From Brevibacterium zhoupengii (GTDB lineage Bacteria; Actinomycetota; Actinomycetes; Actinomycetales; Brevibacteriaceae): a stretch of DNA of 64,000 nucleotides. Under the pieces are notes generated by a model. It searched no databases. It saw only the letters and a list, made by a program, of their open reading frames with translations, and was not told the origin of the DNA. The translations under genes and the position numbers were made by a program. The stretch spans positions 1,364,001-1,428,000 of the forward strand of contig NZ_CP088298.1 of NCBI RefSeq assembly GCF_021117425.1, in the 5' to 3' direction. This document shows, in pieces, positions 18,747 to 27,873 of the stretch (position 1 is the first letter of the stretch; every line of letters begins with the position of its first letter).

Positions 18747-20213
18747 CTAGTTAAGGCTCACATTGATTTGTTTTATTTGCGTGAATCCCTCGAGTACACC
18801 CTCAAGTGATGCTTCACGTCCGAACCCGGAAGCTTTATACCCACCATAAGATTGGCCGACGACTTGCCCACCACCTTGATTGATCTGAACCCAGCCTGAC
18901 TGAATTCTGGAGGCTGTCGTCAGAGCCTTGTCGAGATCTTGAGTAAAGATGTATGCTGCTAGTCCGTAATCGCTGTCATTCGATAGGTGAATGACCTCAT
19001 CGAGATTTGTCCACGGAATGACAGAAAGCACTGGACCGAAGATCTCTTCTTGACTCGTTTCCCAATCGTTTCTCGATCGGGAGAAAACGATTGGTGCATG
19101 ATAGAAGCCCGCCTCGTTCACGTCCAAATTTGCACTACCGTCGTAGGCGATTTCGACCCCGGGCATAGACTTTCCTGACTCAATATATCTAGAAATTTGG
19201 TCGTATTGTTTTTGGTTGATGACGCATCCGATATCGCTTGCTTCTTCACGCGGATCGCCGACCTTCATTTTAGCGATCCGGTCAACGAGGCGACTGAGGA
19301 AACTTGCGTAGATGTCCTCGTGCAAGAACAGGCGAGAGCCTGCCGTACACGATTGTCCTTGGCGAGCAAATCGTGTTGCGAGGATTACTTGTTCCAAGGT
19401 GTCGTCATTGTCGGCATCAGGGAAGATAATGTTGGGGCTCTTTCCACCTAATTCCATAGAGGAGTGAGCAAGGCGCTTACCGGCAATTTCGGCCACGTGT
19501 CGTCCCACAGAGGACGAGCCCGTGAACGATACTTTGTCCACCTTGGGACTCTGGACGAGTGCTTCGCCGATCACCGAGCCTCGTCCGGTGACAACATTGA
19601 GTACGCCGGGGGGCAGTATGTCACTGATGATTTCGGCCATCTTGAGAATGGTCAGGGGCGCCTCAGCAGCGGCCTTGAGAATGACTGTGTTCCCCGCGGC
19701 TAGCGCCGCTGGCGTTTTGAATCCTGCGATCATCAAGGGTGAGTTCCATGGCAGGATACCCGCTACGACCCCGAGGGGCTCACGTCTCGTATATTGAAGC
19801 TGCCGGTCGCCTGCGGGCAATGTGGCGCCCTTTATTTCTGCTGCGACGCCTGCCATGTATCGAAACAACTCGACGAGAGAGGCTGCCTCAGGGCGGGCTT
19901 GAGTTCTTAGCGCGTTGCCTGTGTCAAGAGCGGTCAGTTGGGCAAGTACTTCCGACTCCGACTCAAGTGCGTCTGCGCACGCGGACAACAACCGCTGTCG
20001 CTCTTTGAAGTGCAGCGCAGACCAATCTGGAAAAGCAGCCCTGGCTGCGGTTATTGCCTTGTTCGCGTCCTCGGCTTTCCCATCAGGTACGGTGGCAATG
20101 ACGACGTTGCGGTCGATCGGAGTAAAGACGTCGATGGTAGTGCTGTCTTCAGCTTCGACCCATTCTCCATTGACGAACATTTTCCACGAAGTTGGTGCGG
20201 GGAATTCTCTCAT
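18747..20213 (-). CDS. NAD(P)-dependent aldehyde dehydrogenase
   Basis: 488 residues. Catalytic Cys in GQSCTAGSR near 290, catalytic Glu in MELGGKSPN near 256, and the cofactor loop FTGSSSVG are all present, so the enzyme should be active. It belongs to the broad betaine/aminoaldehyde-type ALDH group. The start at 20213 follows AAGGAGACC; an upstream ATG at 20243 is less likely. It lies between the nitroreductase and aminotransferase genes, all leftward with short gaps, consistent with one operon. Likely oxidises the semialdehyde released by the aminotransferase. Confidence 0.88.
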   Translation of the reverse strand: MREFPAPTSWKMFVNGEWVEAEDSTTIDVFTPIDRNVVIATVPDGKAEDANKAITAARAAFPDWSALHFKERQRLLSACADALESESEVLAQLTALDTGNALRTQARPEAASLVELFRYMAGVAAEIKGATLPAGDRQLQYTRREPLGVVAGILPWNSPLMIAGFKTPAALAAGNTVILKAAAEAPLTILKMAEIISDILPPGVLNVVTGRGSVIGEALVQSPKVDKVSFTGSSSVGRHVAEIAGKRLAHSSMELGGKSPNIIFPDADNDDTLEQVILATRFARQGQSCTAGSRLFLHEDIYASFLSRLVDRIAKMKVGDPREEASDIGCVINQKQYDQISRYIESGKSMPGVEIAYDGSANLDVNEAGFYHAPIVFSRSRNDWETSQEEIFGPVLSVIPWTNLDEVIHLSNDSDYGLAAYIFTQDLDKALTTASRIQSGWVQINQGGGQVVGQSYGGYKASGFGREASLEGVLEGFTQIKQINVSLN

Positions 20214-20253
20214 TGGTCTCCTTGTGCTGTCGCATGTGGTCACTTCTGGCGGG

Positions 20254-21267
20254 CTAGGCGCGTTCTTGCAGTTCGGTCAAGATCTCGTTGACGCTTGGTC
20301 GTGGGGATGCTGCGACCTCCAGCATTTCGGGTAGGTGCCCCACGCCGAGGAACGTGACGATCACTTCGTGTTCGGGCAGGTCGAAGTGTTCACGGAGCAG
20401 TTGGTCGTGTTTGTAATCTTCAGACCAGTTCATCATGCAGGTACCCAGTCGGTCGGCGTGCAACGCATAGGCTAGCGACATCGCGAAGAGTCCGCCGTCG
20501 ATCCATGGTTGGTTCCGTTCTCCGACCATGTCGAAACCACGTAGATCTGAAGTGATGATCAATACTGCCCCGAGTCGATGTCCAAAGCCTCGGTTTCCGT
20601 GATGGAATGTCAGCAGCCGATTACGCAGCTCGGTGCCGTATGCAACATGTACGCGGCGAGTTTCCCGGTTACAGACGCGGGGAGTCTTAAGTGCTCGTCC
20701 GACTGCTTTCTTGATTGCTTCAGGTGCCACATCTTCGCCGGTGAAGTGCCGTGCGCTGTATCGGGTCTGGATGAACCTGTCATAGTCGAAGTCTGTCGCA
20801 CTCTCAATCTCAGCTCGGGTCAAAGTTGTCGAGCCGCCTTGCCAGTGTGCGGAACCTGGCTCTCGGGCAAAAGTCCGCAACTCTGTTTCCCATTCGGCCG
20901 GTAGCTCGAAGCCGTGCTTATCGTGAAATAGGACGTAGTCGCGGAGACATCCACGGGCTCCCTCGGTTATCGCGTTAGTGATTCCACGTGCTTCCAATTC
21001 ACGGATGCAGGCGATTGTTAGCGGGAGCTTGCTCAATCCGAAACCGGGTCGTGGTTCCTCCATGGCAAGGCCCTTTTCGAGTGCGTGGGACACAGACGCT
21101 AGGCAGGCCGACAGTGCCGATGCATCGGAGTTGATTTCCAACGTGCTTGAGTAGCGCACGAATTTTGCCATGTCATATTCGTAGTTCCGGCCGATCTCTT
21201 CAATATCAGCCATGGGCGTGTATTCCCTCCGGGCGTCCGCCACACCGACAGTTTCCTGTACTTTCAT
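20254..21267 (-). CDS. Nitroreductase-family flavoprotein with N-terminal helical domain
   Basis: 337 residues. The C-terminal 200 residues are an FMN nitroreductase fold (RYSARHFTGEDV, then LYALHADRLGTCMMNW-like FMN contacts and GVGHLPEM). The first 135 residues form a separate helical domain with SHALEKGLAMEEPRPGFG, a layout known in nitroreductase-like proteins of polysaccharide loci. An AAGAGGAG site precedes ATG 21267. Flavin reduction of a quinone, nitro or enone group is possible; the substrate is not readable. Confidence 0.8.
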   Translation of the reverse strand: MKVQETVGVADARREYTPMADIEEIGRNYEYDMAKFVRYSSTLEINSDASALSACLASVSHALEKGLAMEEPRPGFGLSKLPLTIACIRELEARGITNAITEGARGCLRDYVLFHDKHGFELPAEWETELRTFAREPGSAHWQGGSTTLTRAEIESATDFDYDRFIQTRYSARHFTGEDVAPEAIKKAVGRALKTPRVCNRETRRVHVAYGTELRNRLLTFHHGNRGFGHRLGAVLIITSDLRGFDMVGERNQPWIDGGLFAMSLAYALHADRLGTCMMNWSEDYKHDQLLREHFDLPEHEVIVTFLGVGHLPEMLEVAASPRPSVNEILTELQERA

Positions 21268-21286
21268 CACGTATCTCCTCTTGGAA

Positions 21287-22258
21287 TCAGGGCTTGAGAA
21301 TGATCTTGCCTGTGCTGTTGCGCGACTCCAGTGTTCGGAACGCATCCTCGACTTCAGAGAGTGGCCGATACTGACCGTCTGAAATTTTGATCTTGCCTGC
21401 ATCGATCAACCCAAATACCTCGGCAGCCCGCTTATTCAACTCGTGTCGCGTTTGGATGTGGTGCATCACAGTAGGGCGTGTGAGGTAAAGAGAACCTCCC
21501 ACGTTCAATTGATTGATATCGACTTGTGGGACAGGTCCGCTTGCGGTTCCGATGCTGACCAAAATGCCTCGAGTCCGGAGCGAGCGCAGGCTTTTTGAGA
21601 ATGTCGTTGCGCCAACGCCGTCGTACACCACATCGGCGCCGTGCCCTGCAGTTTTCTGCTTGATTCGAACATCGAAATCTTCGTAGTCGAATACCTGGTC
21701 GGCGCCAGCGCCTAAGGCGATTTCGGCCTTTGCGGGTGTCGACACGGTTCCAAACACTGTGGCGCCCTTCAACTTCGCCATCTGAGTAAGTAGCTGTCCT
21801 ACTCCTCCTGCGGCTGCGTGAACGAGTACAACGTCGTTGCTGGAAACTTGGTAAGTGGTAGTCGTCAGGTATTGTGCAGTGATTCCTTGCATGAGCGCCG
21901 ATATTGCTGCCTTGTCGGAGACATGGTCTGGAATGTCGACAATCTTGTCGGCAGACACCAGGGCGTATTCCGAGAATGATCCTTGACCGCCGGCAAGCCA
22001 CCCGACCCGTGCACCTCGGTTCAACCCTGTGTCTCCGGGGTCAGTCACTGTTCCGAGGCCCTCGACGCCTGCTGCGAACGGTGCCTGTAATGGGGTGGCG
22101 CCTGTTCTTTGCGCAACGTCAAGATAATTGACTCCAGCCAGGCTGACCCGAACTAGAGCTTGGCCGCTGTCTGGAGTTGGCACTGGCTGCTCCCGGATCT
22201 CGTACACTTCCGGTCCTCCGTGGTCGGGCACAACTACCGACTTCATGAAGTTCGTCAA
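21287..22258 (-). CDS. Zinc-less quinone oxidoreductase (MDR family)
   Basis: About 323 residues of the zeta-crystallin/quinone reductase branch of medium-chain reductases. The nucleotide loop is HAAAGGVGQLLTQMAK near 150 and the zinc-binding Cys residues of alcohol dehydrogenases are missing, which fits NADPH:quinone reductases. TTG at 22258 has an AAAGGAAA site six bases away; the homologous-looking ATG is at 22246. It is first gene of the leftward operon and divergent from a TetR regulator with an operator between them, so it is probably induced by an electrophile or quinone. Confidence 0.85.
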   Translation of the reverse strand: MTNFMKSVVVPDHGGPEVYEIREQPVPTPDSGQALVRVSLAGVNYLDVAQRTGATPLQAPFAAGVEGLGTVTDPGDTGLNRGARVGWLAGGQGSFSEYALVSADKIVDIPDHVSDKAAISALMQGITAQYLTTTTYQVSSNDVVLVHAAAGGVGQLLTQMAKLKGATVFGTVSTPAKAEIALGAGADQVFDYEDFDVRIKQKTAGHGADVVYDGVGATTFSKSLRSLRTRGILVSIGTASGPVPQVDINQLNVGGSLYLTRPTVMHHIQTRHELNKRAAEVFGLIDAGKIKISDGQYRPLSEVEDAFRTLESRNSTGKIILKP

Positions 22259-22322
22259 TTCGCGTTTCCTTTCCGATGCAAATAGCACTACCTGGACTGA
22301 CTGGCGCATCTCAGAACATGAC

Positions 22323-22338
22323 TATACAGGTCTGTTTA
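22323..22338. promoter_or_regulatory. TetR-type palindromic operator
   Basis: TATACAGGTCTGTTTA is a 16-bp palindrome with one mismatch per arm pair, centred on ACAG-GT-CTGT. It sits 20 bases before the TetR ATG (22358) and about 65 bases before the divergent quinone reductase start, ideal for controlling both. Confidence 0.6.
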
Positions 22339-22357
22339 GGTGGGGGACAATAGCAGG

Positions 22358-22948
22358 ATGACAGATCAGCACGAACAGACGCTTCGGCTCACGCCAGCGG
22401 CCGAAAGGATCCTTACAACTGCTTCGCGTCTCTTCTATGAGTTCGGTATCCATGCAGTCGGAGTCGACCGGATTGCCGAGGAGTCTGGGATTACGAAGAA
22501 GACGCTCTATGAGCGGTTTGGATCCAAACAGGAACTCGTGCTTGCATATCTTCGAAGACGTGAGGAGCAGTGGCGGCGTGCTCTCAAATATCAGCTCAGT
22601 CTCGTTCCTGAGGCCGGGCTCGACAGAATTCTCGCTGTCTTCGATGCCGCCGATAATTGGTACAGCGGTCGATCGACTAAAGGATGCAGCGCGGTTAACG
22701 CACGGGCGGAAGTAGCTCCTAATCCCGAAGGACTCTCAATCCTCACGGAGGTGACCGAGCAGAAGACTTGGATGCTTAACACCTTCGTTGAGTTGTGCAA
22801 AGAAGCTTCTGTCTCAGATCCAGTGCGTACGGGGCAGCAATTGCAGTTACTTCTCGAGGGCGCACTTGTTACCCTCGGGACCCGCTCGTTCATGGAACCC
22901 GTCACTACTGCGAGGGAAGCGGCCAAAGCGCTTGTCACCACTGGGTGA
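22358..22948 (+). CDS. TetR-family regulator
   Basis: 196 residues. The HTH covers residues 14-60 (ILTTASRLFYEFG, GITKKTLYERFGSKQELV). The C-terminal domain is similar in layout to regulators of the AcrR/NemR-like group (WMLNTFVELC, ALVTLGTRSF). It is transcribed away from the quinone reductase. An in-frame GTG at 22340 touches the operator and is less likely as start. Probably represses the leftward oxidoreductase operon and itself. Confidence 0.85.
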   Translation: MTDQHEQTLRLTPAAERILTTASRLFYEFGIHAVGVDRIAEESGITKKTLYERFGSKQELVLAYLRRREEQWRRALKYQLSLVPEAGLDRILAVFDAADNWYSGRSTKGCSAVNARAEVAPNPEGLSILTEVTEQKTWMLNTFVELCKEASVSDPVRTGQQLQLLLEGALVTLGTRSFMEPVTTAREAAKALVTTG

Positions 22949-23017
22949 AGCACTTCCGGTTGCAAGCATCTGGTGAGAAGGGCGGGCAGGTCATGGCAAT
23001 CGGAGGCCTCGTTATAG

Positions 23018-23800
23018 CTAGCTGTTCATCACCTTCTTCAGCCCAACAGCGCGCTCAACGATGATGACCATGACTACGGAAATTGCAATGAGAATGACTG
23101 ACAGTGCAGCAACCCCCGGATCTGAGCGATACTGAAGATATCTGAACATCTCCACTGGCAGGGTCGTTCGCCCCGCCCCTGCTACAAACAGGGAAATGAC
23201 GGCTTCGTCAAAGGAGATAATGAACGCCATCACGGCACCTGCTATGAGTCCAGGCGAAATGATCGGCAACGTGATCCGACGAAAAGTCGTCCAGCTGCCG
23301 GCGCCATGGACCTTTGCCGCCTCCTCGCAGGAGACATCGCTCGTTGTGAGGCTCATCAACGTGGTCCGGATGACATAAGGCACAGTGATTCCAAAATGCG
23401 CAACGATGATACCTACGTAGGTTCCTGTCAGAGCGACTGGTTGGAAGACTAGAAGGAGACCCAGGCCCAACACCACGGTGGGGACGAGGAGTGGTGATAG
23501 GAACAGCCCTGATATACTACTCTTTCCGCGGAATTCGTAGCGCGCGATAGCAAGAGCCACCGGTACGCCTACGCAGAGAACCACTAGGGCAACGATGATT
23601 GCGGTGATGAAGCTGACTTTCGCGCCTTCGATAAATCCGTTGTTGGTGAGCATGCTCGCATACCATTGGAGAGATGGTGAACCTAGATCGATCGACAGCT
23701 TTGCGGAGCCGTTGAATGAAATAAGAACCACCGCAATGATCGGTGCTAATAGGAACAGGTAGACAACGGCAACTGTCGCTCGACTAAGGGTTTTCCACAT
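23018..23800 (-). CDS. ABC importer permease, PotC-like
   Basis: About 260 residues with six membrane segments and the EAA loop (EEAAKVHGAGSWTTFRRITLP) that contacts the ATPase. It resembles the second permease of spermidine/putrescine-type importers. The ATG at 23800 has a GAAGGGAAG site and lies seven bases after the previous gene; an in-frame start at 23848 would overlap it. Last gene of a four-gene leftward importer operon. Confidence 0.88.
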   Translation of the reverse strand: MWKTLSRATVAVVYLFLLAPIIAVVLISFNGSAKLSIDLGSPSLQWYASMLTNNGFIEGAKVSFITAIIVALVVLCVGVPVALAIARYEFRGKSSISGLFLSPLLVPTVVLGLGLLLVFQPVALTGTYVGIIVAHFGITVPYVIRTTLMSLTTSDVSCEEAAKVHGAGSWTTFRRITLPIISPGLIAGAVMAFIISFDEAVISLFVAGAGRTTLPVEMFRYLQYRSDPGVAALSVILIAISVVMVIIVERAVGLKKVMNS

Positions 23801-23807
23801 GGCCGTT

Positions 23808-24701
23808 TTACTTCCCTTCAAATTTGGCAACGAGACGTTGGTAGACAACGAGCATCGCGCCGAACACCACGAGTAGGATCACGGACAACGCCGAAGCCAG
23901 TGGCCAGTTCAGCGTCTGGGTCGCTTCGTTGTAGACCTCAGTCGCGAGGATAAACACCCGGCCACCCCCGAGGAGCCTTGGTGTCACGAACGAGCTGATA
24001 GCTAGAACGAAGACCAGCAGGAATCCGGTGAAAACACCGGGCAGGGAGAGCGGCAGTGTAATCCGAAAGAACGTTTTGAACTTTGAGGCACCTAAGGAAC
24101 CAGCTGCTTCCTCGAGGGAAGGACTGATGCGCCCGAATCCAGAGATCATGGCGAGGATCGCGTAAGGCATCAGTATTTCCACAAGGGCGATCGTGGTGCC
24201 AAACATGTTGTTGCTCAGTTGCAGCGGACTGTCAAGAAACCCGAACGACAGGAGTGAATCATTGATTACGCCTTGGTCACCCAGAATCGCGATCCAGCCG
24301 TAGGTGCGAGCGACAGCAGAGGTGAGTAGTGGCGCGATCGCCAGCGCGATCAACACCCCTTTCCACTTAGAAGTCGTTCTCACGAGGAACAAGGCAAGTG
24401 GGTAGGACAGGATGGTGGCAGCTGCCCCACAACCGAGACCCAGGAGGAGCGTGTTTCCGACAACCTGCCAATAGAAGGCATCTGCCAAAGCACTCTGATA
24501 CGCACTCAAACTGAATGACTCGACCAATTGCCCACCGGCGCCGTGAGTGTTGAGAGACATCCTCGCCATCACGATCACAGGAAGGACAAACGCGATAGTT
24601 ATGCCTAAAAGACCTGGTAGGAGAAGCCCGAAGAGCTCCCAACGCCTTCTGTCTCGAAATCCAGAGACACGCTTCCTACTGCCCATTTGTGTCAACGTCA
24701 T
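23808..24701 (-). CDS. ABC importer permease, PotB-like
   Basis: 297 residues, six to seven membrane segments and the EAA loop (EEAAGSLGASKFKTFFRITL). First permease of a polyamine/iron-type (type I) importer. Start ATG 24701 follows GGAGGAG and overlaps the ATPase gene end by 26 bases, so stoichiometric co-expression is likely. Confidence 0.88.
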   Translation of the reverse strand: MTLTQMGSRKRVSGFRDRRRWELFGLLLPGLLGITIAFVLPVIVMARMSLNTHGAGGQLVESFSLSAYQSALADAFYWQVVGNTLLLGLGCGAAATILSYPLALFLVRTTSKWKGVLIALAIAPLLTSAVARTYGWIAILGDQGVINDSLLSFGFLDSPLQLSNNMFGTTIALVEILMPYAILAMISGFGRISPSLEEAAGSLGASKFKTFFRITLPLSLPGVFTGFLLVFVLAISSFVTPRLLGGGRVFILATEVYNEATQTLNWPLASALSVILLVVFGAMLVVYQRLVAKFEGK

Positions 24702-25812
24702 GATCAGCTCCTCCCGATTCCGAAACTAGGTATGCCTCACCCGCGTCGAAACTGAGGTACACACGATCTCCGGTGCTCAGTGTCGTTGTGGCGTCAGTAA
24801 GCTCATCAACCCTAAGAATGGTGTCTACGTCAATGCGGACCTCGTAACTTTGCACGTTGCCCGTGTAGCTCGTCGTGATGACCTCACCGACCGTCGACGG
24901 CCCCGACATATGTGCAGCTTCGTTCACGGATTGCATGAACATTCGGTGGGGTCTGATGACTAGGCTTGCGTGAGTCAAATCTAGAGTCGCAGTTCCTCGG
25001 ACATCGAGTTCACCGAACTCTCTCGTCTGGACCCGGTATTGGTCTCCTCCGAGCGGCATGACATGCTCAGCATCGAGGAAATTCGCCTTCCCAACAAAAT
25101 TGGCGACGAATCGAGTCGCTGGCTGATCATAAATCACGTTTGGGGGTGCGTACTGCTCAATTCTTCCGTTATTGAGAATCGCGATCCGGTCAGCCATGTC
25201 GAGGGCCTCGTCCTGATCATGTGTGACGAACAGAGTCGTCGTCCCCAGCCGCTGTTGAATCGACCGGATCTCATGGCGCATTGCTTCCCGTAGTTTAGCG
25301 TCGAGATTTGACAATGGCTCATCAAGCAGCAGCAACGTCGGCTCGATTGCGAGAGCGCGGGCGAGTGCAACTCGTTGTTGTTGCCCTCCAGATAGCTCTG
25401 CCGGTCGTCGATCTTTCAGGTGGGACAATTGCACCATCTCGAGCGCTTCGAGAGCTTTGCGATTTACATCACCACGAGGTAGTTTCTGCATCTGCAGGCC
25501 GAAAGCAACGTTCTCTGCAATATTCATGTGGGGGAACAGAGCGTAGGACTGAAACACCATTCCCATTCCTCGCTTGTGAACTGGGACAGCTACCACGTCT
25601 CTACCGTTCACATGAATCTCGCCGTCACTTGGGTCGAGGAGGCCCGCGACCATTCTCAAGGTCGTCGTTTTACCGCAGCCGGATGGACCGAGCAGTGCGA
25701 TCAGTTCTCCTTCGAGCACGTCGAGGCACACGTCATCAACCGCAGGGGTTGACGTTTTGGGGTACTGCTTCTGCAAGTTGCGGATAGACAAATAAGAACT
25801 GTTTGTAACCAT
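24676..25812 (-). CDS. ABC importer ATPase, PotA-like, with TOBE domain
   Basis: 378 residues. Walker A GPSGCGKTT, Q-loop MVFQSYALFPHM, signature LSGGQQQRVALARALA, Walker B LLLLDEPLSNLD and the His switch VTHDQDEAL are all intact. The last 120 residues form a TOBE-type regulatory domain. GGAGG six bases before ATG 25812 decides the start. It energises the two permeases for uptake of an organic cation or amino compound. Confidence 0.92.
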   Translation of the reverse strand: MVTNSSYLSIRNLQKQYPKTSTPAVDDVCLDVLEGELIALLGPSGCGKTTTLRMVAGLLDPSDGEIHVNGRDVVAVPVHKRGMGMVFQSYALFPHMNIAENVAFGLQMQKLPRGDVNRKALEALEMVQLSHLKDRRPAELSGGQQQRVALARALAIEPTLLLLDEPLSNLDAKLREAMRHEIRSIQQRLGTTTLFVTHDQDEALDMADRIAILNNGRIEQYAPPNVIYDQPATRFVANFVGKANFLDAEHVMPLGGDQYRVQTREFGELDVRGTATLDLTHASLVIRPHRMFMQSVNEAAHMSGPSTVGEVITTSYTGNVQSYEVRIDVDTILRVDELTDATTTLSTGDRVYLSFDAGEAYLVSESGGADHDVDTNGQ

Positions 25813-25814
25813 CG

Positions 25815-26870
25815 TCATCCTCCGATGACGCCACGGCGCCACTGGTCGGTCCAAGCATCGCGGTGATCGGACATCCAGTTCCAGTCGATATCGACGATTT
25901 TCGGATCGTCTGTGGAGGCGACGCGCTTCTTCGTACCGGCCGAGAGTTCTGTGTTGGATACGGTCGGGGCGTAGAACATGGCGTCCGCGAATGATTCCTG
26001 TGCCTCTTTGGAGAGTGCGTAGTCGATGAAGGTTTTCGCCGCTCCGGGGTTCTTCGCGTTTTCGACCTCGTTGATGGTGTTGGTCTGGAACGCGATACCG
26101 TCTTCAGGTTGGACAACCCCCAAGGCACCGTCAGATTCGTCAGCGAACACTTGGGCTCTGGCGTTCCACCCGGTTGAATACTGAGCCTGACCCTCAGAGA
26201 CTGGTTGGTAGACGTCTGGCTGGGGATCCCATGTGGTGACCTTCGGCGCGAGCTCTCCGAGCTTGTCGATGGCGGGGGTAATGTCTTGTTTGTAATCCGT
26301 ACCGAGGTTGTCTGCCGTAAGTGCGGTTAGAGCAAGGCCCTGCACGTTTGGAGGAGCGGGTACCGCGAGGGATTTGTCAGGGGCGTTCCAGAGGTCGCCG
26401 ATTCCCTTTGGTGCCTGGTTGACTTTCTCGGTGTTGTAGAGGACAACCAGATTGTCGAATGTCACGGCTGGCCCGTAGCCATCCGCGTTCTGACCCATTT
26501 CGATGACATTCTTGAGATTGGGCACGTCGTCTTCCGAGATTGTTGAGAAAAGACCTTCCTTGTTTCCGGTGTTGGCGATCGAGCTATCCATGATCGTGAC
26601 ATCGATTGTTGGCTTAGACTTCTCAGTGCGAAGCTTTCCTAGCATTTCTGCGCTGCTGTGCACGGAGACATAGTTGACGTTAATGTCGGAATGTTCTTGC
26701 TCGAATTGGTCTATCACCGATTCTGTGTATTTGTCCTGGAAGAGAGCGGCGTATCCGAGGATATTGACTTCGGTGTCGACATCGGCGTCTGAGCCTGATT
26801 CGCCGCACGCAGATAGTGTGCCAATCGTGGCTAACAGTGCGGCCACTGGCAAGAGGGACTTCTTTGACAT
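25815..26870 (-). CDS. Substrate-binding lipoprotein of the ABC importer (PotD/SBP1-like)
   Basis: 351 residues. An N-terminal signal with lipobox LSAC (Cys22) anchors it to the membrane outer face. The rest is a type II periplasmic-binding fold (GPAVTFDNLVVLYNTEKV, then AKTFIDYALSKEAQESF near the end). Acid residues known for polyamine contact could not be placed, so substrate is open: polyamine-like, iron chelate or another small ligand. GAAGGAG lies before the ATG. First gene of the importer operon, divergent from the RraA/nitrilase operon. Confidence 0.87.
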   Translation of the reverse strand: MSKKSLLPVAALLATIGTLSACGESGSDADVDTEVNILGYAALFQDKYTESVIDQFEQEHSDINVNYVSVHSSAEMLGKLRTEKSKPTIDVTIMDSSIANTGNKEGLFSTISEDDVPNLKNVIEMGQNADGYGPAVTFDNLVVLYNTEKVNQAPKGIGDLWNAPDKSLAVPAPPNVQGLALTALTADNLGTDYKQDITPAIDKLGELAPKVTTWDPQPDVYQPVSEGQAQYSTGWNARAQVFADESDGALGVVQPEDGIAFQTNTINEVENAKNPGAAKTFIDYALSKEAQESFADAMFYAPTVSNTELSAGTKKRVASTDDPKIVDIDWNWMSDHRDAWTDQWRRGVIGG

Positions 26871-27210
26871 GATGGAACTCCTTCGTCCGCAAGCGGTTTC
26901 GCTTGCCTACTCTGTTCCATCTCGGTCGCAGGACCCGGCTGTGAGCAATCTAACGTTGCGCGGCATCCGCAATCAAGGTTGAGCTGCAGAGATTCCATAT
27001 ACTGAGACGTTGAAAATGTTAGGAGGCGGAACGCTTGAAGTCAGGCGCACTACATGTATACACTCGGTGCACACCATCCATCTCGTGCATGGACCCGGCA
27101 TGTCCCTGTACATGATTCGATAGTGCTCAAGTTACGGGCTTCGAGGAACGCGCAAGTGCGCAATATTGCAATCAAGTTCCTCGATGTACCGTTGCAGCGA
27201 AAGGACACCG
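26871..27210. other. Divergent promoter region between importer and nitrilase operons
   Basis: 340 bases without a gene, between the two outward starts. It must hold both promoters. A TGTATACA dyad at 27055-27062 is the only clear operator-like element. Confidence 0.4.
27055..27062. promoter_or_regulatory. Possible GntR/FadR-type operator
   Basis: TGTATACA is a perfect palindrome containing GTATAC, the core common to many FCD-type GntR operators. It lies 150 bases before the RraA-like gene, whose operon ends with such a regulator. The motif is short, so chance occurrence cannot be excluded. Confidence 0.35.
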
Positions 27211-27873
27211 ATGTTCACCGACAACCCCATGCCCTCACAAATAGATGAGAAACGTAGGAGAGCCCTGCTGGGAGTCCAGACCTCTACTCTCGGGCACCTC
27301 CGAGATCACGGCTTCGTTCTGGGTCTTACGCCGAATCAGCGGCCGATAGCCTTCGCGGGCACCGCTGTGACCGTGCGCCTGCCGCATCTCGACTCGACGG
27401 CATTGCATGTGGCAGCCGATAAACTGCGGCCCGGCGATGTGCTCGTAGTCGAGCAATCCGGCGATTCCCGATCCTGCTTTGGCGGGATGGTGGCCTTCAC
27501 GTCAAAGATCAGAGGTGCGGAAGGTGTAGTACTCGCCGGTGCAATGAATGACTTCGATGAGGTACTTGAACTCGGATTGCCCGTGTTTTCAAGTGGAGTC
27601 TCCGCGCGGACCACCCGGATTCTCGGCGTAGAAGGAAGCATCAACGTTCCTGTAACCGTAGGCGGCGCGGTGGTTGCACCTGGCGACGCAATACTGGCGG
27701 ACTCGGATGGGATAGCTGTGCTGGCCGAGAAAGAGATTGACGAGGTCGTAACGACTCTCAAGCGCAAAGAAGAAGCTGAGCCAAAACTAAAATCAAAGAT
27801 CCGATCCGGCGGCTCGCTTTCCGAGTGGTCCGGTGCCGCCCGTCGCTTTGCTGAGGGAAGTTCAGTCGCATGA
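27211..27873 (+). CDS. RraA-like / HMG-aldolase-type protein
   Basis: 220 residues of the RraA/dimethylmenaquinone methyltransferase-like fold. Conserved pieces: GTAVTV near 50, a GDVLVVEQSG stretch, the GxxxxFGGMVAFTSK loop and SADSDGIAV-like metal-site region (ILADSDGIAVL). Some members are 4-hydroxy-4-methyl-2-oxoglutarate/oxaloacetate lyases of aromatic pathways, others RNase E inhibitors. With a nitrilase and importer next door a catabolic lyase is more likely. AAAGGA precedes the ATG. Confidence 0.8.
   Translation: MFTDNPMPSQIDEKRRRALLGVQTSTLGHLRDHGFVLGLTPNQRPIAFAGTAVTVRLPHLDSTALHVAADKLRPGDVLVVEQSGDSRSCFGGMVAFTSKIRGAEGVVLAGAMNDFDEVLELGLPVFSSGVSARTTRILGVEGSINVPVTVGGAVVAPGDAILADSDGIAVLAEKEIDEVVTTLKRKEEAEPKLKSKIRSGGSLSEWSGAARRFAEGSSVA

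Noticed and set aside
17228..26870. Naming the cluster as a putrescine or GABA pathway
   Set aside because: Aminotransferase, ALDH and importer families are too broad; no pathway-specific enzyme such as a glutamyl-putrescine ligase is present.
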